This document shows positions 34,955-43,100 of a DNA stretch of 64,000 nt, piece by piece; within the stretch, counting starts at the first letter, position 1; every line of letters starts with the position of its first letter. The position numbers were made by a program, and so were the translations under genes. Source of the stretch: Lachnospiraceae bacterium UBA2860 (GTDB lineage: Bacteria; Bacillota; Clostridia; Lachnospirales; Lachnospiraceae); NCBI GenBank assembly GCA_002350625.1, contig DEFE01000004.1:588-64587 (forward strand), read 5' to 3'. The notes beneath the pieces are model-generated. The model ran no database searches, was not told the origin of the DNA, and saw only the letters and a program-made list of their open reading frames with translations.

Positions 34955-36397
34955 TTATTTTTTGCCCCTGCGCCGCAGCTGTCCGGCAAAGCTCCTGACA
35001 AGCTCCCGGTAGAGAACCAGGACAATCGCGCCATATCCCGCGAGCGTCAGCGCAATCGTAAGTGCAATGCGGAGCAGATTCATATCGGTCAGACGCGACG
35101 TGAGCGCATATACCGCAAAGACAACAGCGGCGCCGCCGGCCCCCGTGAGCAGCGTCTTCAGCGCCGCCGGCCGGAACACCTCTTTCGTATACCACATGGA
35201 TCCGGCCAGCATGATGATCTCGGAGATCAGCGTCGTCGCAGCCGCCGCCTGCTCTTTAAACTGCGGGATCAGCGCGATATTCAGCACGATGTTCACGGCT
35301 GCGCTGACCGTCGTGAGAAGCAGGACCTTCTTCTCCATCCGGAAGGGGATCATGATCACATTGGCGAAGAAGCAGGCCAGCACAGCGAAGATCAGGGCCG
35401 CCGCAAGGATCGCCAGCGGCTTCTCCGCGGGCAGATACTGATTTCCCGAAAGAAGCAGCACGATCTCCTTCCGCAGCACAAACAGCCCCGCTGCCGCCGG
35501 TCCGAGAAGGAGAAGCACCACCTGCAGCACGCCGTTCAGCTTTTCTCTTACGTCTTCGTTCCGCCCGATGCTGCCGGCTACACTCGGAATGACCACAATC
35601 ATCGCGGCGCTGACCAGCTGCTTGACCAGTGTATAGATCTTCCCGGCCGCCGTGTAGATCCCCACGTTGCTGTCCGCGGCAAAAATGCCGAGAAGCATCA
35701 CGTCCGAATTGATATAGACGAGCGAGGAGAGAGAATTCCCGAACAGGATAAATACCGGTTCCAGGTGTTTTCTGATTCCCTGCGTCGTCAGTCTCCGTTT
35801 CAGCCCCCACTTCTTCCGGATGTGGATCACATTGAGGAAGTTCGCGATGAGGCCGCCAAGCACTGTCGTAAACGCATATTGCACGTAGTCCTCACTGCCG
35901 TGCACGATAAGAAAGAGGACCACGACGGCCACCGTCTGGCAGATGATATAGCGGACGGTGATAAACAGGAAGTCTTCGTAGATGGAATTGATCCAGTCCG
36001 CGCCGATCGTCGTGGCCGCGATGCTCAGGCACAGCACGAGGATGATCACCCTGTAGCTCGTAAGCTTCGGCCAGAAGACCAGAAGGGCGGCGAGGATCAT
36101 GTAGGCCGCGGTCATGGACAGCAGGTTCAGTGAGAAGACTTCATTCACAAAGGTGCTGATCCTTCTTTTATCGTCCCGGATTCTCGCGCCTTCCCGGATG
36201 GCGTAGCCTGCGATGCCGAGGCTCGCGATCAGGGCGATCATGTTGACGACGGAGAGTCCGAATTCCACCTTCCCGTAATTGTCCGTTCCGAGGATTCTCG
36301 AGGCGTACGGAAAGGTGATAATCGGGAAGATGACCGCACACAGCTGCCTGATTAAGTTTAGAGCCGCATTCAGCGCGAGATGCTTCTTTTCCCCCAT
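34955..36397 (-). CDS. Wzx-type polysaccharide flippase (MOP superfamily)
   Basis: 480 residues from ATG 36397; an in-frame TTG at 36418 inside the upstream gene is the alternative. About fourteen membrane helices. The start (LNAALNLIRQLCAVIFPIITFPYASRILG) is the standard entry of Gram-positive Wzx proteins, and FGNSLSSLVYINSDVMLLG in the middle is also typical. The protein moves undecaprenyl-linked repeat units to the outer face. It directly follows a GT2 gene on the same transcript and precedes the EpsG-type polymerase gene, a standard Wzx/Wzy arrangement. The ribosome binding site before 36397 is weak (ACGGGAAAT), suggesting coupling to the upstream gene. Confidence 0.9.
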   Translation of the reverse strand: MGEKKHLALNAALNLIRQLCAVIFPIITFPYASRILGTDNYGKVEFGLSVVNMIALIASLGIAGYAIREGARIRDDKRRISTFVNEVFSLNLLSMTAAYMILAALLVFWPKLTSYRVIILVLCLSIAATTIGADWINSIYEDFLFITVRYIICQTVAVVVLFLIVHGSEDYVQYAFTTVLGGLIANFLNVIHIRKKWGLKRRLTTQGIRKHLEPVFILFGNSLSSLVYINSDVMLLGIFAADSNVGIYTAAGKIYTLVKQLVSAAMIVVIPSVAGSIGRNEDVREKLNGVLQVVLLLLGPAAAGLFVLRKEIVLLLSGNQYLPAEKPLAILAAALIFAVLACFFANVIMIPFRMEKKVLLLTTVSAAVNIVLNIALIPQFKEQAAAATTLISEIIMLAGSMWYTKEVFRPAALKTLLTGAGGAAVVFAVYALTSRLTDMNLLRIALTIALTLAGYGAIVLVLYRELVRSFAGQLRRRGKK

Positions 36398-36398
36398 A

Positions 36399-37298
36399 TT
36401 ATTTCCCGTATTTCCCAAGGAGCCTTAAGGTTCCGTAATGCAGCTCCTTCTCTATCCTGTATACCGCGTACACAGCTTCAAAGAGAGCTCTCTTCCCGGC
36501 GCTCTTCGCCAGGTAATGAACGACGAAGTAATGGAAGGACCGGCAGGTCATCCGGAAGGTATCGATCCTTCTGAAGATCTGGTCGGTCGTTCCGCCCCAC
36601 TCATGCGTAAAACTGATGCCCGTATCGACAGCGGCGCGCTTTCCCTGCACGCGCAGCCGGTGAAACAGGATTTCCTCCTCATAGTACAGGAAGGTCCCCT
36701 CGTCGAAGCAGCCGGCCTGAAGAAGATCCTCCGTGCGGACAAAAAACAGACAGCCGCTCAGCACGTCCGCCGGGTACACCCCCGGCTCTTTGGCCAGGAT
36801 TGCCTGCATATACTGATTCCGGTCCGGGCCGTGCAGTTTCCTTAAGAGCCAGAATTCCGAGACCATTTTCTTTAGTGCGCCGCTGTAGGTCATCTTTTTC
36901 CAGAACGCAAATGGCGGCACCTCGCCGCCCGGGATTTTCTGGACGCCGGTCAGCGCGCTGTATTCCGGGTGCTCCGCAAAGTCCGTAAGGACAGCGGACA
37001 GAAATCCCTCGGGAAGCATAAGATCCGGGTTGGCAATCGCGATGACATCCGGATGCATCCACTTGATGAGATACCGGATGCCGGCGTTATTCCCCCGCGC
37101 GTAACCGCCGTTTTTCTTCACCTTAAGCAGTCGGATTTTCCCGGTGCAGTAAGGCAGAAGCCTGTCGGGAGATCCGTCTGTCGACGCATTGTCCACCACG
37201 ACGACGCCTTCCGCGAGCGGGTCGCGATTAAGCTGCTCGAGGATGGCTTTCGTGTGGGGAAAATCATTATAATTCAGAATGACCAGGCCAAGCTTCAT
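36399..37298 (-). CDS. Family 2 glycosyltransferase (rhamnosyltransferase-like)
   Basis: 299 residues. GT-A core: LVILNYNDFPHTKAIL (about 5-20), VVVDNASTDGS near 33-43, KNGGYARGNNAGI near 62-74, and NPDLMLP near 94-100 in place of a DxD. GCLFFVRTEDLLQAGCFDEGTFLYYEE follows near 183, the pattern of WbbL/RfbF-type enzymes that often add rhamnose or galactofuranose. It is soluble with amphipathic C-terminal helices. The first codon overlaps the stop of the upstream GT4 gene by four bases (ATGA), and the flippase start follows almost at once, so these genes are tightly co-translated. The donor sugar is not certain. Confidence 0.87.
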   Translation of the reverse strand: MKLGLVILNYNDFPHTKAILEQLNRDPLAEGVVVVDNASTDGSPDRLLPYCTGKIRLLKVKKNGGYARGNNAGIRYLIKWMHPDVIAIANPDLMLPEGFLSAVLTDFAEHPEYSALTGVQKIPGGEVPPFAFWKKMTYSGALKKMVSEFWLLRKLHGPDRNQYMQAILAKEPGVYPADVLSGCLFFVRTEDLLQAGCFDEGTFLYYEEEILFHRLRVQGKRAAVDTGISFTHEWGGTTDQIFRRIDTFRMTCRSFHYFVVHYLAKSAGKRALFEAVYAVYRIEKELHYGTLRLLGKYGK

Positions 37299-38461
37299 CG
37301 GCTGTTCTCCGCCCTTCCGTTCTTCAGTACGCTCTCATAGATGTCAAGGATGCTCTCACAGTAGCTGCCGGGATCAAAGGCGCTTAAGGCGTACTGCTGC
37401 CCCGCCTTCGCGATGGCCTGCATCTCCTCCCCGTGGTCGAGCGCGTACCGGATTTTTGCCGCGAGGTCCTTCGCGTCTCCCAGCCTGTATAAAAGGCCGG
37501 TCTCTCCGTCTTTTATGATCTCGGGCGTCGCGCCCGCATCGGCCGCGATCGTTAAGCAGCCGGAGAGCATGCTCTCGATCGTCGTGCGGCCCATGCCTTC
37601 CGCCTTCGAGCAGATCAGGTTGATGTCGCAGCGCCTGCGCAGCGCGCGCAGCTCCTCCTTGTCCTCGATCGGCTCCCTGAAGGTGACGTAATCCATCTTC
37701 TCCCGCTCCACATAAGCCGCGAGATTCTCGCCGTAGGACCGCGATTCGTGCCATTTGCCGAAGGAACCGACGACCGTGAGACGGATCCCGCGCCCTTCCT
37801 TCTTAAGAAGCTTTGCGGCTTTCACCGCCTCCTTCTGGTTCTTGTGCGGGTTCACGACGCCGATGATGGCGGCCTCCGCCTCGTCCCCGGTGAAGATCGG
37901 CTTCTCCTCATAGTAGTCTTCGATCTGGATGCCGTCATAGACCTGCACAAAGCGGGCCGCGGGAGCAAAGGCCTCATAGACGCGGCGGATATAGTCCGAG
38001 ATCACAATGGTGGCCCCGGCCTTCGTGATCACGTCCCGGACCTTGTCCCGGTCATAGAACTCACTGCCAAGGCCTTCCCAGACATTTTCGCGGATGTGGC
38101 AGATATAAGGAACGCCGGCCTTTCCCGCAGCTTCCATGCCGACGATCACCGGAAGAGAATTATTGTGGAACAGGTCGATCTTCTCTTTCCTCAGATAATT
38201 CTGAATCTGCCATCCGGCATAGATATTTGTCAGCTTTTTGGCCGCGTTCGTCTTCCATCCCTTTCTCCGGATATCCGACAGGAAGGGGATGATCGCGTAG
38301 GGGACGCCGATCGACCGCAGCTCCTCCTCCATTGTACCATGTCCGTTCATGATCACGCTGCACGTATGTCCCTTGCTGAGGAGATACGGCAGCAGGTCCA
38401 GCATGGAACGGTTCGCGCCGCCGGCCACATTGGTCGCCGTGATCAGAAAGCATATCCGCAT
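37295..38461 (-). CDS. Family 4 glycosyltransferase (GT-B)
   Basis: 388 residues. N-terminal GT-B domain: ICFLITATNVAGGANRSMLDLLPYL near 3-27, LFHNNSLPVIVGMEA near 95-109. C-terminal donor domain: AAIIGVVNPHKNQKEAVKAAKLL near 213-235, LTVVGSFGKW, DINLICSKAEGMGRTTIESMLSG near 296-318 (the E-x7-E region) and GATPEIIKDGETGLLY near 324-339. It is cytosolic or membrane-associated and adds one sugar of the repeat unit from a nucleotide donor. It is the first minus-strand gene after a divergent GT2 gene at 38.5 kb and leads the GT4-GT2-Wzx-EpsG-Wzz run. Confidence 0.88.
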   Translation of the reverse strand: MRICFLITATNVAGGANRSMLDLLPYLLSKGHTCSVIMNGHGTMEEELRSIGVPYAIIPFLSDIRRKGWKTNAAKKLTNIYAGWQIQNYLRKEKIDLFHNNSLPVIVGMEAAGKAGVPYICHIRENVWEGLGSEFYDRDKVRDVITKAGATIVISDYIRRVYEAFAPAARFVQVYDGIQIEDYYEEKPIFTGDEAEAAIIGVVNPHKNQKEAVKAAKLLKKEGRGIRLTVVGSFGKWHESRSYGENLAAYVEREKMDYVTFREPIEDKEELRALRRRCDINLICSKAEGMGRTTIESMLSGCLTIAADAGATPEIIKDGETGLLYRLGDAKDLAAKIRYALDHGEEMQAIAKAGQQYALSAFDPGSYCESILDIYESVLKNGRAENSR

Positions 38462-38492
38462 AAGTCTCTTCCTTTCACTGCTGCGTGCATCG

Positions 38493-38501
38493 TGCTATAA
38501 T
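38493..38501 (+). promoter_or_regulatory. Extended -10 promoter of the divergent GT2 gene
   Basis: TGCTATAAT matches TGnTATAAT exactly and lies 40 bases before the ATG at 38541. The -35 position (TTTCAC, 38473-38478) is weak. Confidence 0.6.
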
Positions 38502-38540
38502 AAGCTATCTCAAAATGCACTTATAAGGATGTATCCGTCT

Positions 38541-39530
38541 ATGAGTCAGAAAATTCTTACAATTGCCATCGCGGCCTATCAGGTCGAAGCGTATATCGAA
38601 AACACCCTGTCGTCCCTCATTGTCCCGGAGGCTATGGACGCCTTCGAGGTGCTCGTCATCGATGACGGCGGCACCGACAAAACATTGGAGATCGCCGCCG
38701 GCTTCGCGGAACAGTACCCCGGCACCTTCCGCCTCATCCACAAGCGGAACGGCGGCTACGGCACCGTGGTCAACCATGCGATCGGCATCGCGGAAGGGAA
38801 GTATTTTAAGCTTCTCGACGGCGACGACTGGTTTGACAATGAAGGCTTCGCACGCTATCTGTCGGCGCTCCGCGAGGCGGATGAGGATGCGCTCGTCACG
38901 CCCATGTACAACGTCACGGACGAGAAGACGCTCATCAACCATGCCGGCTACGAGGAGGACATGTCCTTTGACATCCGGAACTTCCATCCGCGGCGGCCGC
39001 TGTCCCACTGGTGCCTGACGTTTAAAACCTCCGTCTTAAGAGAGAGCGGCGTCAGATGTCTCGCGCATACGCTCTACACGGACCAGATCTACAGCACCGT
39101 GCCGTTTTCGATGGTTGAGACCGTCCGCTTCCTGAACATTCCGCTCTATGCCTACCGCCTCGGGCGGGACGGCCAGAGCATGAGCCGGGAGTCGCGGATC
39201 CGCCATATTAATGATCTGCTCCGCGTCAATCACCTGCTGTACGAATTCTGCAGCACGGAGAAGAACAATCCCGCCTATACCTATCTGCTGTTCAGAGTCT
39301 CCACGTACTATATGTCCGCGTTTAAGCTCTTCCTCATCCTTCCGAGCAGCAGGAAGAACCTCGCCGCGCTGAAGCAGTATGAGAAAAAATCAGAGGCGGC
39401 GTATCCGGAGATCTACCGGGAAGCAGAGGTCTCAAGCCGCACCGGCAGCCTTCTTAAGGCCATGAGAAAGTCCGATTACCGGCTCTATTGGCTCTTCCGC
39501 TTTGCAGACCATTTCCTGACGAATTTCTAA
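38541..39530 (+). CDS. Family 2 glycosyltransferase
   Basis: 329 residues from ATG 38541, with AAGGA at 38525-38529; the ATG 12 bases earlier has no room for a ribosome binding site. GT-A core: TIAIAAYQVEAYIENTLSSL near 6-25, VLVIDDGGTDKT near 37-48, KRNGGYGTVVNHAIGIA and LLDGDDWFDNEGF near 93-105 with the metal-binding acids. The architecture matches EpsH/EpsJ-type transferases. Unlike its neighbours it is on the plus strand with its own promoter, so it may be expressed independently or have been inverted. A strong terminator follows it. Sugar specificity is unknown. Confidence 0.87.
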   Translation: MSQKILTIAIAAYQVEAYIENTLSSLIVPEAMDAFEVLVIDDGGTDKTLEIAAGFAEQYPGTFRLIHKRNGGYGTVVNHAIGIAEGKYFKLLDGDDWFDNEGFARYLSALREADEDALVTPMYNVTDEKTLINHAGYEEDMSFDIRNFHPRRPLSHWCLTFKTSVLRESGVRCLAHTLYTDQIYSTVPFSMVETVRFLNIPLYAYRLGRDGQSMSRESRIRHINDLLRVNHLLYEFCSTEKNNPAYTYLLFRVSTYYMSAFKLFLILPSSRKNLAALKQYEKKSEAAYPEIYREAEVSSRTGSLLKAMRKSDYRLYWLFRFADHFLTNF

Positions 39531-39546
39531 AAATCCGGATTCCATG

Positions 39547-39578
39547 CGGCATCTGCATCCGGCAGATGCCGTTTTTTT
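39547..39578 (+). terminator. Intrinsic terminator after the GT2 gene
   Basis: CGGCATCTGC (39547-39556) pairs perfectly with GCAGATGCCG (39562-39571) around a 5-base loop, followed by seven T. Its T-run overlaps the stop codon of the converging LicD gene. Confidence 0.9.
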
Positions 39579-40437
39579 ACAGCTCCCGGTACGTCCCGTC
39601 CGCCTCGTCCCGGAACTCGATCTTCGTCACCTTGTGCCGCTCGCGCCTGCTCTCCTCGGGGATGGTCATGTAATCCCCGTACAGGTGGCTGAGGTACGCG
39701 TCTGCGTTGCAGGGAATCGGCAGGCGCGTGTCCTCGAAGGGCACATAGATCACGGGCAGCATGTCCTTCTTCTTGTAGATCTCTCCAAAGTAATGCCCGC
39801 GGCCGGCGGGGATGCCGATGAGAGAGGTTTCCTTCCTGTACTGCACGGCTGTATCCGCCAGGTCGAACCATTTCCATCCCGGCCGGAAGCTGAAAATGCG
39901 TCCGGCAAGCTTCCCGATGGCCGACTGCTTTTCGTCATTTTTCCCGCGGCATTCATACTCGTAGACGCGGATGGCGATCCACATAAGGAGAGACGCCCTG
40001 AAGCCGATGAAATACCGCATCAGCGGGTTTTCCGGGATGTTCTCCATCGGGAGCAGGTCCATCATGAGGCCGTGCTCATTTCCGAGCTTATCCGTAAGAC
40101 GGACGGCCGGATTCTCGATCTTCGCGATCCTGTAGATCGCCGTCTGATGATAGTTCGGGGCATAAAGCCGGTAGCGCCCGCCCAGCTCCTTCTCAAAAAT
40201 CCGCAGGAAGCGGTTGTAGTCCTTCCGCGGGATATTGATATCCAGGTCGTCGTCCCAAGGGATGAAGCCTTTGTGCCTGACCGCGCCGATGACGCTGCCC
40301 CCGCTCAGCATCATGCATATGTGATGCCTGCGGCAGACCTCGTCTACCTCTTTTGCCATTTCGAGAAAAATCGACTGCACGCGGTGCAGCTCCTCATCGG
40401 TCAGGAGATGGCCGCCGCTCTTTGCCGTATCCGCCAA
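39577..40437 (-). CDS. LicD-family phosphotransferase
   Basis: 286 residues. The LicD nucleotidyltransferase-like core is clear: CMMLSGGSVIGAVRHKGFIPWDDDLDINIPRKDYNRFL near 41-78, with the Asp triplet as the metal site. GLMMDLLPMENIP lies near 122-134. LicD proteins add phosphocholine, or other phospho-groups such as ribitol or glycerol phosphate, to sugars of surface polymers. No choline uptake or activation genes (licA, licB, licC) are in the window, so the donor is uncertain. It lies 12 bases downstream of a GT4 gene in the same operon. Together with the LtaS-like protein it suggests that the polymer carries phosphate substituents. Confidence 0.88.
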   Translation of the reverse strand: MADTAKSGGHLLTDEELHRVQSIFLEMAKEVDEVCRRHHICMMLSGGSVIGAVRHKGFIPWDDDLDINIPRKDYNRFLRIFEKELGGRYRLYAPNYHQTAIYRIAKIENPAVRLTDKLGNEHGLMMDLLPMENIPENPLMRYFIGFRASLLMWIAIRVYEYECRGKNDEKQSAIGKLAGRIFSFRPGWKWFDLADTAVQYRKETSLIGIPAGRGHYFGEIYKKKDMLPVIYVPFEDTRLPIPCNADAYLSHLYGDYMTIPEESRRERHKVTKIEFRDEADGTYREL

Positions 40438-40449
40438 GTCTCTTCCTCC

Positions 40450-41616
40450 TTATAATGTCTCCGCGTAGATTTTCCGCATCTTCCGGTCGACCGCGCTGAT
40501 GTCGAAGTTTCTGATCGCGCGGAGATTCTCTTCTCCCATCGCCGCCCGCTTCTCCTTGTCGTCAAGCAGCTTCCGGAGAGCTTCCGCGAACGCCTCTGCG
40601 TCATCCGCCCCGCACAGGTATCCGCCTTTGCCGTCCTCGATGAGGTCCGTGTTGCCGCGGATCCTTGAGACCACGCAGGGCAGGCCGCTCGCCATCGCCT
40701 CCATGACCGCGACCGACAGGCCTTCCCGGCGCGACGGAAATGCGTAGATATCCGCGAGCCGGTAAAAGTCCCTCACGTCTTTTCTGTATCCCGCTTCGCG
40801 CACCTGTCCGCCAAGTCCCAGGGACACGGCAAGCTGCTCCAGCGTTCCCGCGAGCGGCCCGTGTCCGCAGATGAGATAAAAGACGTCCGGTCTCTTAAGA
40901 AGCGAGAGCGCCTCGATCACGGTTTTGTGATTCTTGTTTTCATTGAGATCGCCGACCGACAGGATGACGACCGCATCCTCGGGGATGCCGAATTCTTCCC
41001 TGAGCGCCTGCGCTCTGTTCGCGCCCTCCTCGTCCGTCCCGCGGAAGGAGGCGCTGTCGATGCCGATCCCGGGGAGATACGCCGTCCTCCGCGTGTGCAT
41101 CTGCCGCTTTGCGCGGGCGTAATCCTCGCGGTTGATCGTGATCAGCGTATCCGTCCATCTCGACAAAAATGTCTCAACCGGGCAGTACAGCAGCCAGTTG
41201 GCAAGCGGCGCGCCCTTATAGAAATGCAGGCCGTGCACGGTGTAGAGCACGGGCGCTATGTGCTTTTTATGCGCCGCCATGCGGGCCAGCGCGGCCCCCA
41301 TCGGCGTGTGGCAGTGCACGGCGTCAAAGGCGTATTTGTCCATGAGCGAAAGCAGCTGCCGGTAAGCGCGGAGATTCCCCGGCGCAAGCGGCGAGCGCGC
41401 GATATCGATCTGGTGCGTCACGGCGCCCCGCTCATTTAAGATGGCCTGCGCGTCCGTCTCGTCCTGCTCTTCCCTGAAATTGCTCGCACAGTGAATCTCG
41501 TATCCCATTTCCGTGAGGATGCGCATGTCATTTGCCTCAAACAGCACGAGAAAGCGCGCCGTGTTGGCAATGAGAAGTATTCTTTTCCTGCGCTTCGGCT
41601 CCCTTGTGTCACTCAT
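40450..41616 (-). CDS. Family 4 glycosyltransferase (GT-B)
   Basis: 388 residues from ATG 41616, which overlaps the end of the sugar-transferase gene by eight bases and follows AGGAGAAAAAGG; upstream codons in this frame belong to the preceding gene's antiframe. N-domain: KRILLIANTARFLVLFEANDMRILTEMGYEIHC near 11-43, HCHTPMGAALARM near 97-109. C-domain: VVILSVGDLNENKNHKTVIEAL near 201-222, ICGHGPL, IYAFPSRREGLSVAVMEAMASGLPCVVS near 288-315. The pattern is that of CapM/EpsD-type enzymes, which add the second sugar after the initiating transferase. Its position right after that gene fits. Donor unknown. Confidence 0.9.
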   Translation of the reverse strand: MSDTREPKRRKRILLIANTARFLVLFEANDMRILTEMGYEIHCASNFREEQDETDAQAILNERGAVTHQIDIARSPLAPGNLRAYRQLLSLMDKYAFDAVHCHTPMGAALARMAAHKKHIAPVLYTVHGLHFYKGAPLANWLLYCPVETFLSRWTDTLITINREDYARAKRQMHTRRTAYLPGIGIDSASFRGTDEEGANRAQALREEFGIPEDAVVILSVGDLNENKNHKTVIEALSLLKRPDVFYLICGHGPLAGTLEQLAVSLGLGGQVREAGYRKDVRDFYRLADIYAFPSRREGLSVAVMEAMASGLPCVVSRIRGNTDLIEDGKGGYLCGADDAEAFAEALRKLLDDKEKRAAMGEENLRAIRNFDISAVDRKMRKIYAETL

Positions 41617-43042
41617 CCTTTTTCTCCTGTGCGCCGACGAGTCCGTGCTCCTCCTCAAACTTCCGGATTCTCTCCGCCTGTTCGTCCGAGAAGCCCTCGG
41701 TGCTCTCCTTCTGGAAGATGATCTTGACCGTCTCGAAGATGATCTGCACATCGAGAAGCAGCGAATAATTCATGATATAGGTCAGGTCAAGCTTCAGCTT
41801 GTCGAGCGCCGTCGTGTTGTACTTGCCGTAGACCTGGGCGTAGCCGGTGAGTCCGCCCTTCACCTTCTGGCGGAAGCTGAACTCCGGGATCTCCGCCGTG
41901 TACTGCTGCACGTGCTCGATCCGCTCCGGCCTGGGCCCCACGATGGACATATCGCCTTTTAATATGTTGATGAGCTGCGGCAGCTCGTCGATTCTGGTCG
42001 CCCGGATCACGTGGCCGACCTTCGTGATGCGGTCGTCCGCCTCACCGGCCGGATGGGACCGGCCGTCCTTCTCCGCGTCGACGATCATGCTGCGGAATTT
42101 GAGGATCGAGAACTCCTCTCCGCCGAAGGTGCATCTCTTCTGCCGGAAGAAGACGGGGCCGCCGTCGTTCAGCTTGATCGCCGCCGCCGTGATGAGGAGC
42201 ACCGGGGAGAGCACGACGAGCGCAAGGGCGCTCAGCAGGATGTCGAGCAGCCGTTTCACGGCCGCCTCCGTGTCCGTCATCCCCATGTTGCGGCACAGAT
42301 AGAGCGGCGTGTCGAAGAGGTTGATCTCCTCCGAAGACTTCACGATAATGTCGGAGATCTTCGGGATGAAGTAGACGCGCTCGTCCAGGTCGAAGCAGAT
42401 TTTAAGAATCCGGTTTTCCGCCTCGTCGGGCATGTCGTTGATCAGCACGGCGTCGTACTTTTGAATTTCGGCGCGGATCACGTCCTCGGGCTCCTCGCAG
42501 CTTAAGAAGCCGCACACGTCGTACTTGTCCCGCCTGAGGTTCATCTTGGCGTACACCCGGTTGTGCTCTCCGCCGTAGATCTCCAGCATGTGGAGCGGCG
42601 GGAAGATCTTCCGGTACAGGTCGGTAAAGAGGCTCGCGAGGATGCCGTTCACCACCGCCTGCACGAGGAAGAGCAGCACGTAGCGCGGCAGAAAATCGCT
42701 GAAGAAACGGAATTCACCGGTGATGGCGAGCGAGATGAAAAGCTCGGCGAAGTCGATCAGGAAGAGCGCCACGACCTGCGAGGCCACGAGGTTCATCTTC
42801 CGGTTGACGCCGGTCTTGAAGCCGCCGAGCGCATTGAAGCAGAAGAGGCAGAGGCCGAGATAGATCAGCACCGCCATGCCGAGGTTGCCGCGCCCTAGCA
42901 GGTGGCCCGTCTGGTTGTGAACTCTGACGAAATTCCACCACACATAGTAGAAAGCGGCCGTATTAAGGAGCGTCTGCACGATGCCGCAGACGACCCTGAA
43001 CGCGTGTTTTCTCTCATATCGTTTCCGGTTTTTTTCTGTCAC
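41609..43042 (-). CDS. Initiating polyprenyl-phosphate sugar-phosphate transferase
   Basis: 477 residues from GTG 43042, which has AGAGG seven bases upstream; a GTG nine bases earlier overlaps that site. Four N-terminal membrane helices and a CoA-binding-like middle domain (MLEIYGGEHNRVYAKMNL, DAVLINDMPDEAENRILK) precede a further helix (about 265-290). The catalytic domain then shows FFRQKRCTFGGEEFSILKFRSM near 300-321, RATRIDELPQLINILKGDMSIVGPRPE near 350-376 and VKGGLTGYAQVYGKYNT near 395-411. This is the WbaP/EpsL/CpsE class, which places the first sugar-phosphate on undecaprenyl phosphate. It defines the start of polymer assembly. Galactose or glucose are common donors, but the sequence does not decide. 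Confidence 0.92.
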   Translation of the reverse strand: MTEKNRKRYERKHAFRVVCGIVQTLLNTAAFYYVWWNFVRVHNQTGHLLGRGNLGMAVLIYLGLCLFCFNALGGFKTGVNRKMNLVASQVVALFLIDFAELFISLAITGEFRFFSDFLPRYVLLFLVQAVVNGILASLFTDLYRKIFPPLHMLEIYGGEHNRVYAKMNLRRDKYDVCGFLSCEEPEDVIRAEIQKYDAVLINDMPDEAENRILKICFDLDERVYFIPKISDIIVKSSEEINLFDTPLYLCRNMGMTDTEAAVKRLLDILLSALALVVLSPVLLITAAAIKLNDGGPVFFRQKRCTFGGEEFSILKFRSMIVDAEKDGRSHPAGEADDRITKVGHVIRATRIDELPQLINILKGDMSIVGPRPERIEHVQQYTAEIPEFSFRQKVKGGLTGYAQVYGKYNTTALDKLKLDLTYIMNYSLLLDVQIIFETVKIIFQKESTEGFSDEQAERIRKFEEEHGLVGAQEKKDE

Positions 43043-43100
43043 TGTTCGCACCTCTTAAAATACCCTTTCAAATCTGACAGGCGCCGGCGCATGTGCGGCT